Positions 37,905 through 49,674 of a stretch of 64,000 bases of DNA are shown here, in pieces. Within the stretch, counting starts at the first letter, position 1. The number at the start of each line of letters is the position of its first letter. The DNA lies in assembly GCF_014066305.1 (NCBI RefSeq), contig NW_023501134.1, forward strand, positions 1-64,000, in the 5' to 3' direction. Position numbers and translations under genes: made by a program. This DNA comes from Letharia columbiana (lineage: Eukaryota > Ascomycota > Lecanoromycetes > Lecanorales > Parmeliaceae). The notes beneath the pieces are model-generated. The model was not told the origin of the DNA and did no database searches. It saw only the letters and a program-made list of their open reading frames with translations.

Positions 37905-39574
37905 ATGTCTTCAGAGACAGATCCTCTTCTACCTCGTGGGAATACAGCCCCTGAAATTTCGGGCTACGGTTTCTCAAAGTCTTCCCAGTCGCAGTATCAG
38001 ATCCAAAATGAAGTCCTCGACTATCCAGAGGACATCGAAGACAAGAGCGAGCAAAAAACACGTCTGAGCTATGGCGATATCTCTCCCCTCCGAACCCTCC
38101 TTGTTATCTTTATTATAGTCGTGGGTCTCGCAATGTTTGTTTCTTTGCTCATACCCGATGCCTTCAACCCTCCATGGAATAAGGCCCCCGAAGACGATGA
38201 CTTGACAGTCAAGGCCAGGGTTGATAAGATCTTAGCAGAAACGCCTCTGATAGGTCGTCCAGCTTTCTTCCTTCGTCATTGTATTAGCACGAGCTCTAAC
38301 AGCAGGATCAGATGGTCACAATGACCTTGCCTTTTTGATACGTTACGCTTTTCAGAATAACATATATGACAAGAATTTTACAGACAAGTGGGAGGACGGT
38401 GGAATGCCCGCCCAAGTTGACCTTCCTCGCCTGAAAGACGGCAGAGTTGGAGGAGCCTTCTGGTCAGCCTTTGTACTGTGTCCTAAAAATGGCACTGACT
38501 TTTCGGATGGGAATTATGCTGAAGGTCAGTCATCAACATGCTACGTGTGCTGTCTTCTAATATGTTGTGTGTGAGCGCTTTTGTCTCATCACACCAGAAA
38601 ATCTATGGCAAGGACAACGCTTACAGTAGACTACAGCCGTATCCACGACACTTTCACAGCTGGATCTTCTTCGACGCTTGACGGCAGCCTACCCGAAAGT
38701 GTTCTCCTCCTCAAATATCGATAGTAGCAGTGCTCTGGCTGCTTTCAAAGACCACCATCAGCTTATCTCGCCAATAGGTATAGAAGGGTTGCATCAAATT
38801 GGCAACTCGTTTTCAAACCTTAGACTTTACTATTCGCTAGGTGTCAAATACGCTACACTGACGTGGAATTGCCACAATGCTTTTGCAGATGCAGCACTCA
38901 CTACGGACTCTTCGGGGCGGACTGTTGCAGGTCACGTTTACTGGCGTGGTCTGAGCAAAGCCGGCCGGGTCATGATCACGGAAATGAACAGATTGGGTAT
39001 GCTAGTCGACCTCTCACATGTCAGCAAGGATACGATGCTGGACGTCTTGGGAGCTCGTCCGGAGAAGGGTAATGGCAGCATCGCTCCTGTTATCTTTTCC
39101 CACAGCTCGGCATATGCCCTGTGCCCACACCCTCGTAATGTCCAAGACGACGTGCTCCAACTAGTCAAGAAAACGAACTCAATCGTAATGGTCAATTTCT
39201 CACCCGACTTCATCTCTTGTCTCCCGTCAGACTCCGAGACTGGCATACCAGACTTCTATCCCCCGAATGCTACTCTTCACCAAGTCGCAAGACACGTCAC
39301 CTACATTGGGGATCTGATTGGCTATGACCACGTTGGCTTGGGAAGCGACTTTGACGGTATTCCTAAGACTCCTGAGGGATTAGACGATGTCAGCAAATAC
39401 CCGGATCTAGTGGCCGAGCTTTTGAAGATGGGGGTTTCAGACGTGGATGCTGCTAAAGTGGTGGGACTGAACATCTTGAGAGTGTGGGGAGAAGCCGAAA
39501 AACAAGCTATGAAAATGCAGGGACATGGCGTTTTGCCAGCGCAGGACTTTGTCGAGAAGATTTCGTTTCCATAA
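37905..39574 (+). CDS. Membrane dipeptidase (renal dipeptidase family, M19)
   Basis: This zinc metallopeptidase cleaves dipeptides. Exons are 37905-38253, 38312-38524 and 38637-39574, giving 499 residues; introns are 58 and 112 nt. A hydrophilic N-terminus with an acidic dileucine-like DPLLPR is followed by one transmembrane helix (about residues 64-84, LLVIFIIVVGLAMFVSLLIP), so it is a type II membrane protein, possibly vacuolar. Predicted zinc ligands are HND in DGHNDLAFL (split by intron 1 and rejoined in phase), Glu in GIEGLHQIGN, His in FSHSSA, and His in PHPRNV; GLGSDFDG provides the catalytic-site Asp. The first donor (GTCGTC) is weak but is required by phase and by the DGHND motif. 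Confidence 0.91.
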
Positions 39575-40177
39575 GTAGCCATGACGTTTGACGCTCTGTC
39601 CATCAGATTTCCGGGATTCTGATGGCGACGGTGCGCAGGATGTGAGACGATTGCATCAGGGCTATGGTGAATAGCCGTAAGCATTTATGTTGGAAATTGT
39701 TAGTCCCCAAAGGCCAAGCAAAGTTCTTTCCAGGTACATTGATCCCCTGATCGCCACGTTCGACGAAGTCCCACACATGCTCAAAACAAGGACTCGAGTA
39801 AATCCAACATAGCACCGAAAGATCTTCCTACTTCAGGTCCGTTTTGAAGTTGGAGAGGTGAACAGTACCCTTGTGAGAACTCTTGATGGAGGCAAGTAAT
39901 CATTGCACTGCCTAATTCCAGCGTAAGAGTGAATGTTTGCCATTGGAAGTGTACCATCCGACTCGTCTACTTTTAGGGTGCTTTGGATTAAAACAGTGTC
40001 TAGAATCGTCCAGAATGAACTATGAATGGCTCTGCTATCAGATACATAAAAGGGGCAAGCAGGATACCAATGCGGAGTCAAGGGCACCATTAGAAGCAAT
40101 GTCTATTAGTCTTGATTCAGTGTCTAAACGGCTGTGGGTATAGCTCCTATGCTGGGCTCACGCTGTTCGCTGTATCC
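39575..40177. other. Convergent intergenic region, no gene seen
   Basis: This 603 bp lies between the 3' ends of the dipeptidase and UBX genes. It contains no recognisable coding sequence or repeat. Confidence 0.45.
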
Positions 40178-41982
40178 TCATCCTTCTATGAACTCAATCA
40201 TCACGGTGCCATTCTTCAAGCCCGCTTGCTCGATGGTATCGTCCAGCATCTCCACCAGGTTCTTCTGCATGAAGATCAACTCAAACTCCAGACCCTCTTT
40301 GCCTTCAAGCGGGCTAGCTTTCAGCCACTCGAATATTCTCCTCACGGGGTCTGTAAGCGCAAACCTCCTAACCACTCGACCGTTTGGATGACGAAATTGG
40401 ATTCTCGTGATACTGGCCGCGTCCGGAAGTGGTTCATTGTGAGGTTTTGACGAGGAAATCGCGGTAAACAGGGAAGCAGCCGCTAAGGCTGATCCGTTCG
40501 TATGTGTGGGCTCTGAGACATCCATCAAGTCCGAATCCTCTGGCTCCTTTCCCTTTCCTTCAGGCTCATTCCCCACATTTCCAACACTGCGTGTCAATTC
40601 GTCAGGGTCAGAATCTCGTCGCCCTTCGGTCCCTGCAAGACTAGCCTGTAACGCCATTTCCATCATCTGTTCCTCAGTCATCCTGTCCACTTGTGTCTCT
40701 TTCTTTGCTTCTGGTTTTCTTCTCACCACTGGGTTCTTCGCAGACGCCTTCAGGCTGTACCTGTCAAGGAACTCATGTAGCTGCATAAGAAAATCCATCG
40801 CTTTCGGCGTGGGTGAACCTGACCAGACCTTGACTTGTTCGCCCGTCCTTGGGTCGACTATGGCAATGTGAGGGTATGCCTCTTGGTTATCCTTATTTTG
40901 AAAATAGTATTGCACGTATTGGTTGCCTTTAGGGTCATCCTTCGAGTACTGCATAAAGATGAAGTTTTCCTTGACCGTGTCTATAATTCCAGGATTCTTC
41001 CAAATGTCCCGGTTCAGCACCTGGCAATCGAAGATGGATGGGTCTTGAATGTTGACCAAGATCCATTTCTCACCATCCTTACCCTGCTGTCGAGCTTGGT
41101 CCCAAGGTAACCTCGACATTAACTCGAAAGGCGGTCGATACATTTCTGCAAGTAGATTTGACTTGGAGGATGCTTCTGATGCTCCTGCCGTTGCTCGAGC
41201 AAGTTGATCTCGATGAGCATCGGGGCGACTATCTGCATTGTTCCATATTGAGGGTGTAGTGGCTTGGTTGAAGATACCATGACGATCTGTGCCTGTCAGT
41301 ATTGTGGTCAAAGGTGTTGTCAATGTTAGGAGAATTGCTCACCTCGATGTCTTGGCGGCTGTCTTCTGGCTGCCATTTGCTCCATGACCGCCGCCCTCAT
41401 CTCGTCGTCATCAGTGGGATCAAAGGATCCCGGGCCAACGAGAGTCTCTGTAGTTCGTCCTATAGGTGCTCTGTATCCGTGCTCATCCAATACCTCAGCA
41501 CCAACTTCACCACTCCTACCTGCTGCACCGTAGAACTCTTCTTGTAACCTTCGAGCTATAGCTTCATCGTCATCAACAGGCATGGATCCTTGGCCTGCTG
41601 GAGGAGTTGCGTTGGATGAGGTTTGCAGCGCGGATGTTGCTCTACCCGCCGTTGAGAGTTCTCTCCGGTTTTGCCCTGAGGTCTCGGCGGCATTATCATC
41701 AGAGTAGTCTAGATCTTCTTGGTCTGAGTCCAAGTGCACGACGCCTTCTTCATCTTGGTAACCTCGCTTATGTCCTGTGGGTCGAGTCGATGGTGCTGGG
41801 ATTGGTGGGGGATGCGAGGAGTGCGGAGACTGTGATGAAGGCTCCAAATCAGCGCCCTCGTTGGCATAGAAAAGCTCGATGGCTTGTTCTGTGTTATTAT
41901 CCGCGAGGCGTAGATACTGTGCAGCTAGAGCAGGTGAAGAGCCTGTGATGGATGCGAACTGTGCTATCGTGTCCTCATCCAT
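40178..41982 (-). CDS. UBA-UAS-UIM-UBX protein, UBXD7/Ubx5-like Cdc48 adaptor
   Basis: This is a substrate adaptor linking ubiquitin conjugates and cullin ligases to the AAA ATPase Cdc48/p97. Exons on the minus strand are 41982-41343 and 41292-40178, intron 50 nt, giving 584 residues. Domain order: N-terminal UBA-like helix bundle (DEDTIAQFASITGSSPALAAQYLRLA), acidic linker, UAS thioredoxin-like domain (about 225-370, WILVNIQDPSIFDCQVLNRD and FIFMQYSKDDPKGNQYVQYY), a UIM (EEQMMEMALQASLAG), and the C-terminal UBX domain (ITRIQFRHPNGRVVRRFAL ... MQKNLVEMLDDTIEQAGLKNG). This set of four modules is diagnostic of the UBXD7/Ubx5 branch. Divergent from STT4 across 468 bp. Confidence 0.92.
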
Positions 41983-42450
41983 GTTGCAATACGTAGTGTA
42001 GTCTTTATATTGTAAAAGGAGTGATGGGAAAGCTGGCGTGAAGGACTCAGAAAGTAGTGTACAAGAGCTGAGTGTAAAGTTTGGTAGTCAAGGTGCCTGG
42101 TGTCATGTTCATGCCTGGGATTTCCGTTGTGAGGAGGAACAGCTATCAAGGCCTTGAATGAAGAGTTGCAATCATAGAAGGGTATTCCACCAACAGGTGA
42201 TGAGGGGGATGTGTTCAAGGCTCGGAAGGTAAGGTAATCAAGAACTTCACTTTACTTTACTTCACTTTACTTTACCTCAGGAAGACTGGTCAACCTGCGA
42301 TACCTGTAGGATAGTACAGCCGCCGCGTCATTACGGGTATTCGCGCGTCTCTTAGCGTCGGATTTTAGAGTAGCTTGCTTCACTGACTCGACCTGGGGTA
42401 TTTGTACACTCAATCAACAACTGTTAAAGTATGGCCGAGAGACTTTCATA
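41983..42450. promoter_or_regulatory. Divergent promoter region of UBX gene and STT4
   Basis: This is 468 bp between two start codons. It includes an imperfect ACTTTACTTC repeat at about 42246-42278 and the short upstream frame described separately. No TATA box was recognised. Confidence 0.45.
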
Positions 42451-42451
42451 A
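42431..42451 (+). promoter_or_regulatory. Six-codon upstream reading frame overlapping the STT4 start (TAATG)
   Basis: An ATG at 42431 opens a six-codon frame (MAERLS) whose TAA stop at 42449-42451 shares its last A with the STT4 ATG at 42451. If the transcript begins upstream, ribosomes would have to leak past or reinitiate at the overlapping stop-start. The arrangement is visible; an effect on expression is inference. Confidence 0.5.
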
Positions 42452-45400
42452 TGGAAGAGTAAGCTGCATGGGCAATTGTGTTTATTCTTGTAAGCTAACA
42501 GGTCTAGTTCCCCGCGTCTCCGATCGCAAGCATTGCGGAAGATAGCTTCACTGTCTGCTACATCAACAAAAGCCTCCAAGAAGCCAGACCTGACCAGACT
42601 CTACCATGCTTGCCCTTCTGCCGAATCACCCCACTCTGCTCACTCCCTTTCACAGTCTCCAATTAGCCTGTCCGAGCTTGACGTACTATTTGCTTTGTGT
42701 AAAGCCGCGCCACTGCTGGATCATGTGGACAACGCAGAACGGCTTCTCAGGCAACTGTCACCTTACCTGGGTGAGGCACATGCTCAAGCTATTGCCCCCT
42801 CGCCTTTCCTACGCTTGATCGAACCATCACCATGGGAAGCACTCAGCTTTAACTTGACCAGCGCTCTACTTGTAATCGGAATTCGGCATCCAGACCTTCA
42901 TGACCCAATTTTTGCCTGCATAACAGGATACTTACGCAACTGCCTTAGCACCGTCAACGCTGCTTCTGGAAAGCGCTCCCACTCTGAAGGATCCAGCAGC
43001 GACAATGGCATTGAAGAAAACCTTGAGATTGCAGCCGTGTCAGTTTCCCTTCTGGGATTCTTAGAGGCTGCTTCTCTCTACACAAACTTCTACAGTATCT
43101 CCGAAAGGTATGACTTGGTAGAAATACTTCGTCAAATACTCGATGAAGATCTCATGGTTTCAGTGGAGGGTGTTTTCTCCTCAGTTCGCACTGCTGAAAG
43201 TACTTCGAGAATTTTGATGACCTGGAAGTCATACACAAAACGTTATGCCGCCTCTGGAAGACCGCTGGGAGCGATGCTTCTACAGCGTGGATTCATGAGA
43301 CTATTAGTGTCCTGCAGTTCGTTACAAGTATCTCCGGCCGAGAAGTTACAGAAGACAGACATTTTCGATATAGTGACGGCCGAGGAACATTTCACTCCTC
43401 GCGAGCACCAGAATGCCACCATGTCTCTGTTGGAACTACTGTCTGATGTTGCAGCTGAATCAATGCGTCTACTCGAAGACGGATCCGACTATCTTCAGCT
43501 TGGCTCCGCGTGGCAGCAGCGGCTGGCCTTTGCCGTCAAAGCACACACTTTGCACACTTTCCTAAATTGCATGATAGTTGAAGAGGAGATTGCTGACGCT
43601 GACGTTCTCCTGTCGTGGCTTGAAGATACTATGGCTGATCCCATTCAGATGGCTGATGATACATTAGCATGTGTCGTACTAAAGTCAATGGCTGTAGTTG
43701 CCAAATTCTCTCCTGCGATCGCTTCCAATCTTAGTCGCTCGCTGCCAAGATTCATTGTGCAAGGCGGCGTCAAAGGCGAAACGGTCATCGTAGCCGCTCG
43801 CAGCTTGACATTAATACTTCGTATGTTGCCACCAGATGCGATTATCACGGGCCTCTACTCGCTCGGCAATGTCCTAAGCGCTCGAGCCGGTACCGACAGG
43901 ACTATTGGTAGCTCAGACGTGCTAAATGGGACTGCAAATGCTTCTAGAACCACTGCACAATATACCCAGCATTCTACTGGTAGTGCCATCTCGTTGGACT
44001 TAAGTGGCGAGGAGGAGACTTCCGCTGCCTATGGCAGCATAGTGCGTACCATTGTCAGCATCGCAAACATCTGTCAAGACGACAAAATTACGGCACTGGC
44101 GCATTCAATGCTTGTACAGAAGCTCGGGCGAGTGAGCTTGACAATAGACCTACATATTATTACAGAAACTGCCAGACTCGCCACGGTTGGGGGTTTCGTC
44201 GAGTTCAGATCGCTGCTTAAACTGTACGCCAGACTAGGTCACGATGCTATCATTCGAGGTAACCAGATCCTTTTGGACACGGTAAGTTTTAACTCACCTT
44301 GACTGCCTTTTTAGTACTTACCATTGCATATAGGTGAGGAATGCCAGACTGTTCATCGCAAAAGCCTTGGGCCATGACTCGCCCTTATATCAGATCTACT
44401 TGGTCCATCTGCTCGAGACCATCGTCAGCAAGGGAGACGTTCATGAAAGCGACAATACCCATCAGGCCGATGTTGATCTTGCCGCTCGAGAAATCATAGA
44501 GTTGCTCCCGCCTCTGGCTACTCTTGCAACTGTCAGAACAGACAAAGAGGGTATTAGCGATGACGAGAATGTTGCACGTCTCCATCACGAAGCATGGTTC
44601 AACGTGGTTGTGCACGGCATCACCCCAACTTCCTCATACGGCCAACAGTGCGCCAACGAGCTACGTACTCTTGCAATGCAGTCGAGGCCGCTCATCCCTG
44701 AAGATCGCGCTGATCAGTTCGAGAGCGAAATCGAGCTCAATACTGTACTGCGACGAGGAATGAATGCTCCCCACACTGCAGAACAGAAGAAGCGTCTCAT
44801 TCTCCTACTGCCAAAATGTGAATCTGATATTAGAGGCTTGAGCTATCCGAAGGTTATATTTCTCAATGCTGCATACCTAGTAGAGACACTAAGGGCAGGT
44901 GCGGGTGATTGCTCTCATGTCCTGACCTATTTCTTGGATCCGAGTCTCAATGGTAGCGCTATGGAAAACTGTATGGGAGCGATAGCAGACGATGTTATGA
45001 CAGTTTACCTGAGGAGAAACATGACTGCCCCTCACCAAGACAATTCAGCGCCCTTGATTGCCACACAGCTAGCATCCATGTTTACTGGCTGCTGTCACCG
45101 AGTTCCTAGAGTACAGCAAGTCGCTGCTTCTTGCGCCGACAAAATCATCAGTCAGATGCCCTCTTCTCTCTGCCAGAAGTCGTCTCTCTTTGCTCTTCTA
45201 GAATTGCTTTCAATCATGTGGACCAGCTGTCTCGAAGCAGAGCTAGATGAATATGAATTGAAAGCAAATTACGTGTCTGTGCGGGCAAGAGTGTCAGTGG
45301 AGCTTTCGGATGACTACGATCTTCGAAGAAGCACGCTCAACAACCTCTACAGGCGGGCAAAAAAATGGGTGACGGCTGTCATTAATATCGCGCCTCTCGA

Positions 45401-48369
45401 TGTCAAAGGGTTGCTACAGACATACCTTTCTGAGTACGATGATGAGGGAGCATATGGCCATGTGTCTTTAGGAAGAAGCTTCGCATTGGATATGGGTTCC
45501 GTCATACCGTCGGCGGATCAGAAACTAGCAGTCATTGACCATCATGGGGAGTGTAATATCAATACCGCCTCCGATTTTATTGCTCAATACACCACACGCC
45601 AGGAGTATAGATATGCCGATGGTCTACCTGATTACGATCAAGAGTGGGCAGCCTTTCTGCATCTCAAGGGGAAGGCAGACCAACCTGCAGACGGGGGGTA
45701 CAACAGAGGCAGGGGATGATGAAGCCATTTTGGCTCATCTAGAACGTCGGGCGCTGGATAGCCGATTTGTTTCTATTGGGGAGCTGCGTGATATACTTCG
45801 ACGGGCCGCGGCTCTTCTGTGCAGAACTAACAAGGATCAGTGTGCCATCGTACAACATCTTGTAGGCATACCCTTCGCAATGTTCACCAAACAGTCCATT
45901 AAACTCGGTGTATCATTGTGGCTAGGCGTCATAAACGAGAATCCATGTATGGAGCCAAGACTCCTTGCAATAATTGCAGAGGACTGGGAGAAGACTGTAA
46001 GGAATCATGTGGGGGTCTTCAGCAGCAAACTCCAACACCTTGACCCGTTCTACATCAAAGAGGAGTTTGCGCCTTCGGAGAAGACCGCCTTGATGAAGAA
46101 ACAGCAAGCAGCTCACAATCTGATTGCTCCTCATCTTCGAATACTGCAATTCCTCTCCAGCCACTTTAACGCCGGCCGACTTGGGAGTCCAAATTCGCAG
46201 CGCATATTTCATAAGCTAATAGTTGGGACTCTGGAAGGACTGAAAAGCTCTGCCGGACATCCTCTAGCTCGTGAATTCCACTTTCAAGTGATTCTGTTTG
46301 GGCTCAACATCCTCAGACATGGGACCAGTATCGATCAAGCGGCCCGATGGAGACTGAAAGATACGATCCTAAGCGCTGCGCTGTCTTGGTTCTCTCATCC
46401 ACCACGATGGTCATTTGGAGGAAATCGCCTGCAGATCAAAGCGGAAGTTCGTCTGATGGCCGATGTTGAATCCGCGTTACGAGTTGTATCTCCTCTCTTC
46501 GCGAAATGTATGGGAACACTGCAATCGCTTGCTACAAAACAAGACTTACTCTTGATGCTGGTCGAAGACGAGCACATGCGTTTGGTCGTTTGGCTCTACC
46601 CGCTTGATCACGAAAAGCGACACCTTTTCTCGTCGGGGCACCACGGCAAGGTTCCTTCAGATGCAATGCTCTCCTCGGTGTTGAGGACTGCATGGACAGA
46701 GAACACTAGCCTTGCTGTACAACTCACTGTTCGCTTCGTATCCTCAAAGCTTACCAGCGAGGTTCGCTCGATGCTTTTGAGGTCTCCAATCCGTGCGATT
46801 GCAGAGCCTGACGCACTTCACATTCTCATCGGGCCTTCGCTGCCAGCTGATATCTCAATCCATCTCAAGTATCTGCTCTACTGGGCTCCTGTTAATCCCA
46901 TTACGGCAGTCACGTTCTTCTTGCCGGAATATCGCAACGACCCGTTCATCATCCAGTATGCCATGCGAGCATTGGAAAATCATTCTGTTGATGTGACATT
47001 CTTCTATGTTCCTCAAATCGTCCAAACACTCCGTTACGATGTACTTGGGTACGTTCAGCGATATATCATCGAGACTGCAAAATTCTCGCAGCTTTTCGCT
47101 CACCAGATTATCTGGAACATGACTGCAAACGCTTACAAAGACGAAGACTCAAGCATCGAGGACTCGCTGAAGCCAACGTTAGACGTGGTCAAAAACAGGA
47201 TGACTGCTAGTTTCTCGGGAACAGATCAGTCGTTCTACGAGCGAGAATTCTCTTTCTTCAATGAGATAACGGATATCTCTGGCAAGCTTCGACCTTTCAT
47301 CAAGAAAAGTAAACCGGAGAAGAAGCAAAAAATCGAGGAGGAGTTGCGGAAGATCAAGGTTGAAGTAGGGGTTTACTTACCTAGCAATCCTGACGGTACC
47401 GTGATCGGCATTGATCGAAAGTCTGGTAAACCCCTACAAAGTCACGCGAAAGCGCCGTACATGGCCACGTTCCGCATCAAGAAGAACCGCGGCGGTATGG
47501 AAGGGACAGATAATATGCTGGAAAGGACAAATCAAAACAAGGAGACAGGCCGAAACGGACCAGTCACGCAAGAAGATACCTACGAAGTTTGGCAGTCAGC
47601 TATATTCAAGGTAGGGGACGATTGTCGGCAAGACGTGCTGGCCTTGCAGATGATTGCCGCATTCCGAGGCATATTCAACAACGTCGGCCTGGATGTCTAT
47701 GTCTACCCGTACAGAGTGACGGCCACAGCCCCTGGGTGCGGCGTTATTGACGTTTTGCCCAACTCGATATCGAGGGACATGCTAGGTCGAGAAGCGGTCA
47801 ACGGACTGTACGACTATTTTGTGTCGAAGTATGGTGCCGAGAACTCAATCAGATTTCAAGAAGCGCGAAACAATTTTGTCAAAAGCATGGCTGCCTATTC
47901 GGTGATCTCCTACCTTCTCCAATTCAAGGACCGACATAATGGAAACATCATGGTAGACGACGCCGGACACATCCTGCACATTGATTTTGGCTTCTGCTTC
48001 GACATTGCCCCCGGTGGCGTCCGTTTCGAGCGCGCGCCTTTCAAGCTCACCTCGGAAATGGTGGCGGTGATGGGGGGCAGTACGTCGTCGCAGTCATACA
48101 AGTGGTTTGAGGAGCTTTGCATCAAGGCATTTCTGGCCTCGAGACAGCACACGGAGAAGCTGTGTCACATTGTTGTGCTCATGCTTGGCAGTGGGTTACC
48201 GTGCTTTAAGCCGGAGACTATTGCTCATCTGCGGCAGAGGTTTGTGCTGGAGAAGAGCGAGAGAGAAGCGGCCGACTTCATGAGGGATTTGATCAAGAAA
48301 AGCTACAGCAGCTATTCGACCAAGGGTTATGATCAATTTCAATTGTTGACGAATGGTATACCTTACTAG
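42451..48369 (+). CDS. stt4: Phosphatidylinositol 4-kinase STT4 (type III alpha), frame broken once
   Basis: STT4 makes phosphatidylinositol 4-phosphate at the plasma membrane. Exons are 42451-42458 (8 nt, Met-Glu-Glu split), 42502-44281 and 44334-48369, introns 43 and 52 nt. With one base removed from the six-G run at 45693-45698, the product is 1940 residues, the normal family size. Before the run the frame reads QEYRYADGLPDYDQEWAAF; after it, the other frame reads DDEAILAHLERRALDSRF, which is contiguous in the family. The long helical N-terminal region is followed by a PIK accessory domain and the catalytic domain: TFRIKKNRGG, FKVGDDCRQDVLALQMI, KDRHNGNIMVDDAGHILHIDFGF (Asp-Arg-His near 1795) and the terminal HLRQRF...YDQFQ segment. 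The break is most likely a homopolymer error, because the rest of the gene is intact. Confidence 0.93.
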
Positions 48370-49674
48370 GGCAGTGATCTGAATGTTAATGTTTGCTTAC
48401 TGGCCATTTTTACTTGGCGTAGTTGAATTGCTGGCTGCTGATGTTCCCGTGAGCTGACGCATGTCGTGCAACGTTCTTTGCGTGAAGCGGTTACAATCTT
48501 CTGCGCAACAGTAAAGCGCTCATTCCATATATATATGGGGAACTCTCCGGGGCACCTGCCGGAGGGGCAGTCCTCGCCAGCTTAACATCGAGCGAGTCAA
48601 TCTTTCGCAGCGAGAGGAAATAGGTGTAGGTACATGATAAGGGAAGTAATCATGGTAAGTAACTAAAGTACCTTTGAAAGTAGGTAAAGTAGGTAGGTGG
48701 TTTCCGGTTTCCCTAAAATAGAAGGCAATAGAGTAATGCTTGGCTGCCGCCCCCGCTGCAAGGTACGTACCTAAGGTACTGAAGCACGTAGAATAAGGTA
48801 CTTGTAACACGGGGGGGGGGCAAAAGAGGGCCATTGTCAGCCAGTAGTTTTGTTAAGGCTCACAAATACTACCTATCTTAAAGTACCTTATCCACTTATC
48901 CACAATAACTTTACTACTCCATGGTAATGGCGATAACTACCGCCATACTATACAACGTGACAACTCAATTCCGACCATTTTGACGCCCTGAGTCCAATCC
49001 AATCCAATCCAATCCAATCCATCATGCCCATTCGCCTTCCTGACTTTCCAAATCTCAATCTTACAACCCTGTGCACCCATAATGTTCGACTGTCTTCTCA
49101 ATCCGCGTAGCTTCTGAAACACTCTCTACCGCCAAACCCTTTCACACCATAATCCACGAATCCTTGACTCTTGAGAGCTTCCTCCCAGCACTGCACAAGG
49201 CACGGCTCCTGCCGCTTCCTCGTCCTCTTCCACATCTGCTTTCTATACTTTGACCGCAGGCAAACTGACTCGGAATACCACGTAAAGCTCCCAATTTCCA
49301 TTGCCATTTCCATTTCCATTCCTTACTCCTCAGCTCTCACACCACTCTCAGGCTGGTATAATCTGGCATCTCTCACGCCGCTCCGTATGTGTCTATAAAA
49401 CCACTGCCCATCACGGCTTCATGATTTGACGACTTGACGACAACGAATCTCCTTTCTCCAATACAATTAGACATCTGCCTCTCACTGGTACATTATACTG
49501 GTAAAGACAGCAGAATCCGGCCGGAGGATTGGACTCCTCAGAAGTCAACACAGAGGCCCAAAAGTGGTGCTGACGTCCTTCCCGCGACAATCATTTCAAA
49601 GAGCTTGGGCCAACACAGATAGAGTACACGGTCTCGCAAATAGGCCCAGCAGGATCGATAGAAGCTGTGCAGCC
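48370..49674. other. Intergenic with AGGTAC-type motifs and tandem CCAAT boxes
   Basis: This 1.3 kb separates STT4 from the GCK-III kinase gene, both on the plus strand. From about 48628 to 48890 it is dense in AGGTA/GTACCT words, often overlapping (for example GGTACGTACCTAAGGTAC). A ten-base G run lies at 48811-48820. Five tandem CCAAT units lie at 48994-49018. No coding frame was recognised. Confidence 0.5.
48994..49018 (+). repeat. Five tandem CCAAT pentamers
   Basis: Five perfect head-to-tail CCAAT units with 5-bp period, about 660 bp upstream of the GCK-III kinase start. CCAAT is the core bound by the fungal CBF/HAP complex, but spacing this tight could simply be a microsatellite. Confidence 0.75.

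Noticed and set aside
44334..48369. Two separate genes in place of one STT4 exon
   Set aside because: The two overlapping frames are consecutive parts of one STT4 protein; a one-base change in a G run joins them exactly.
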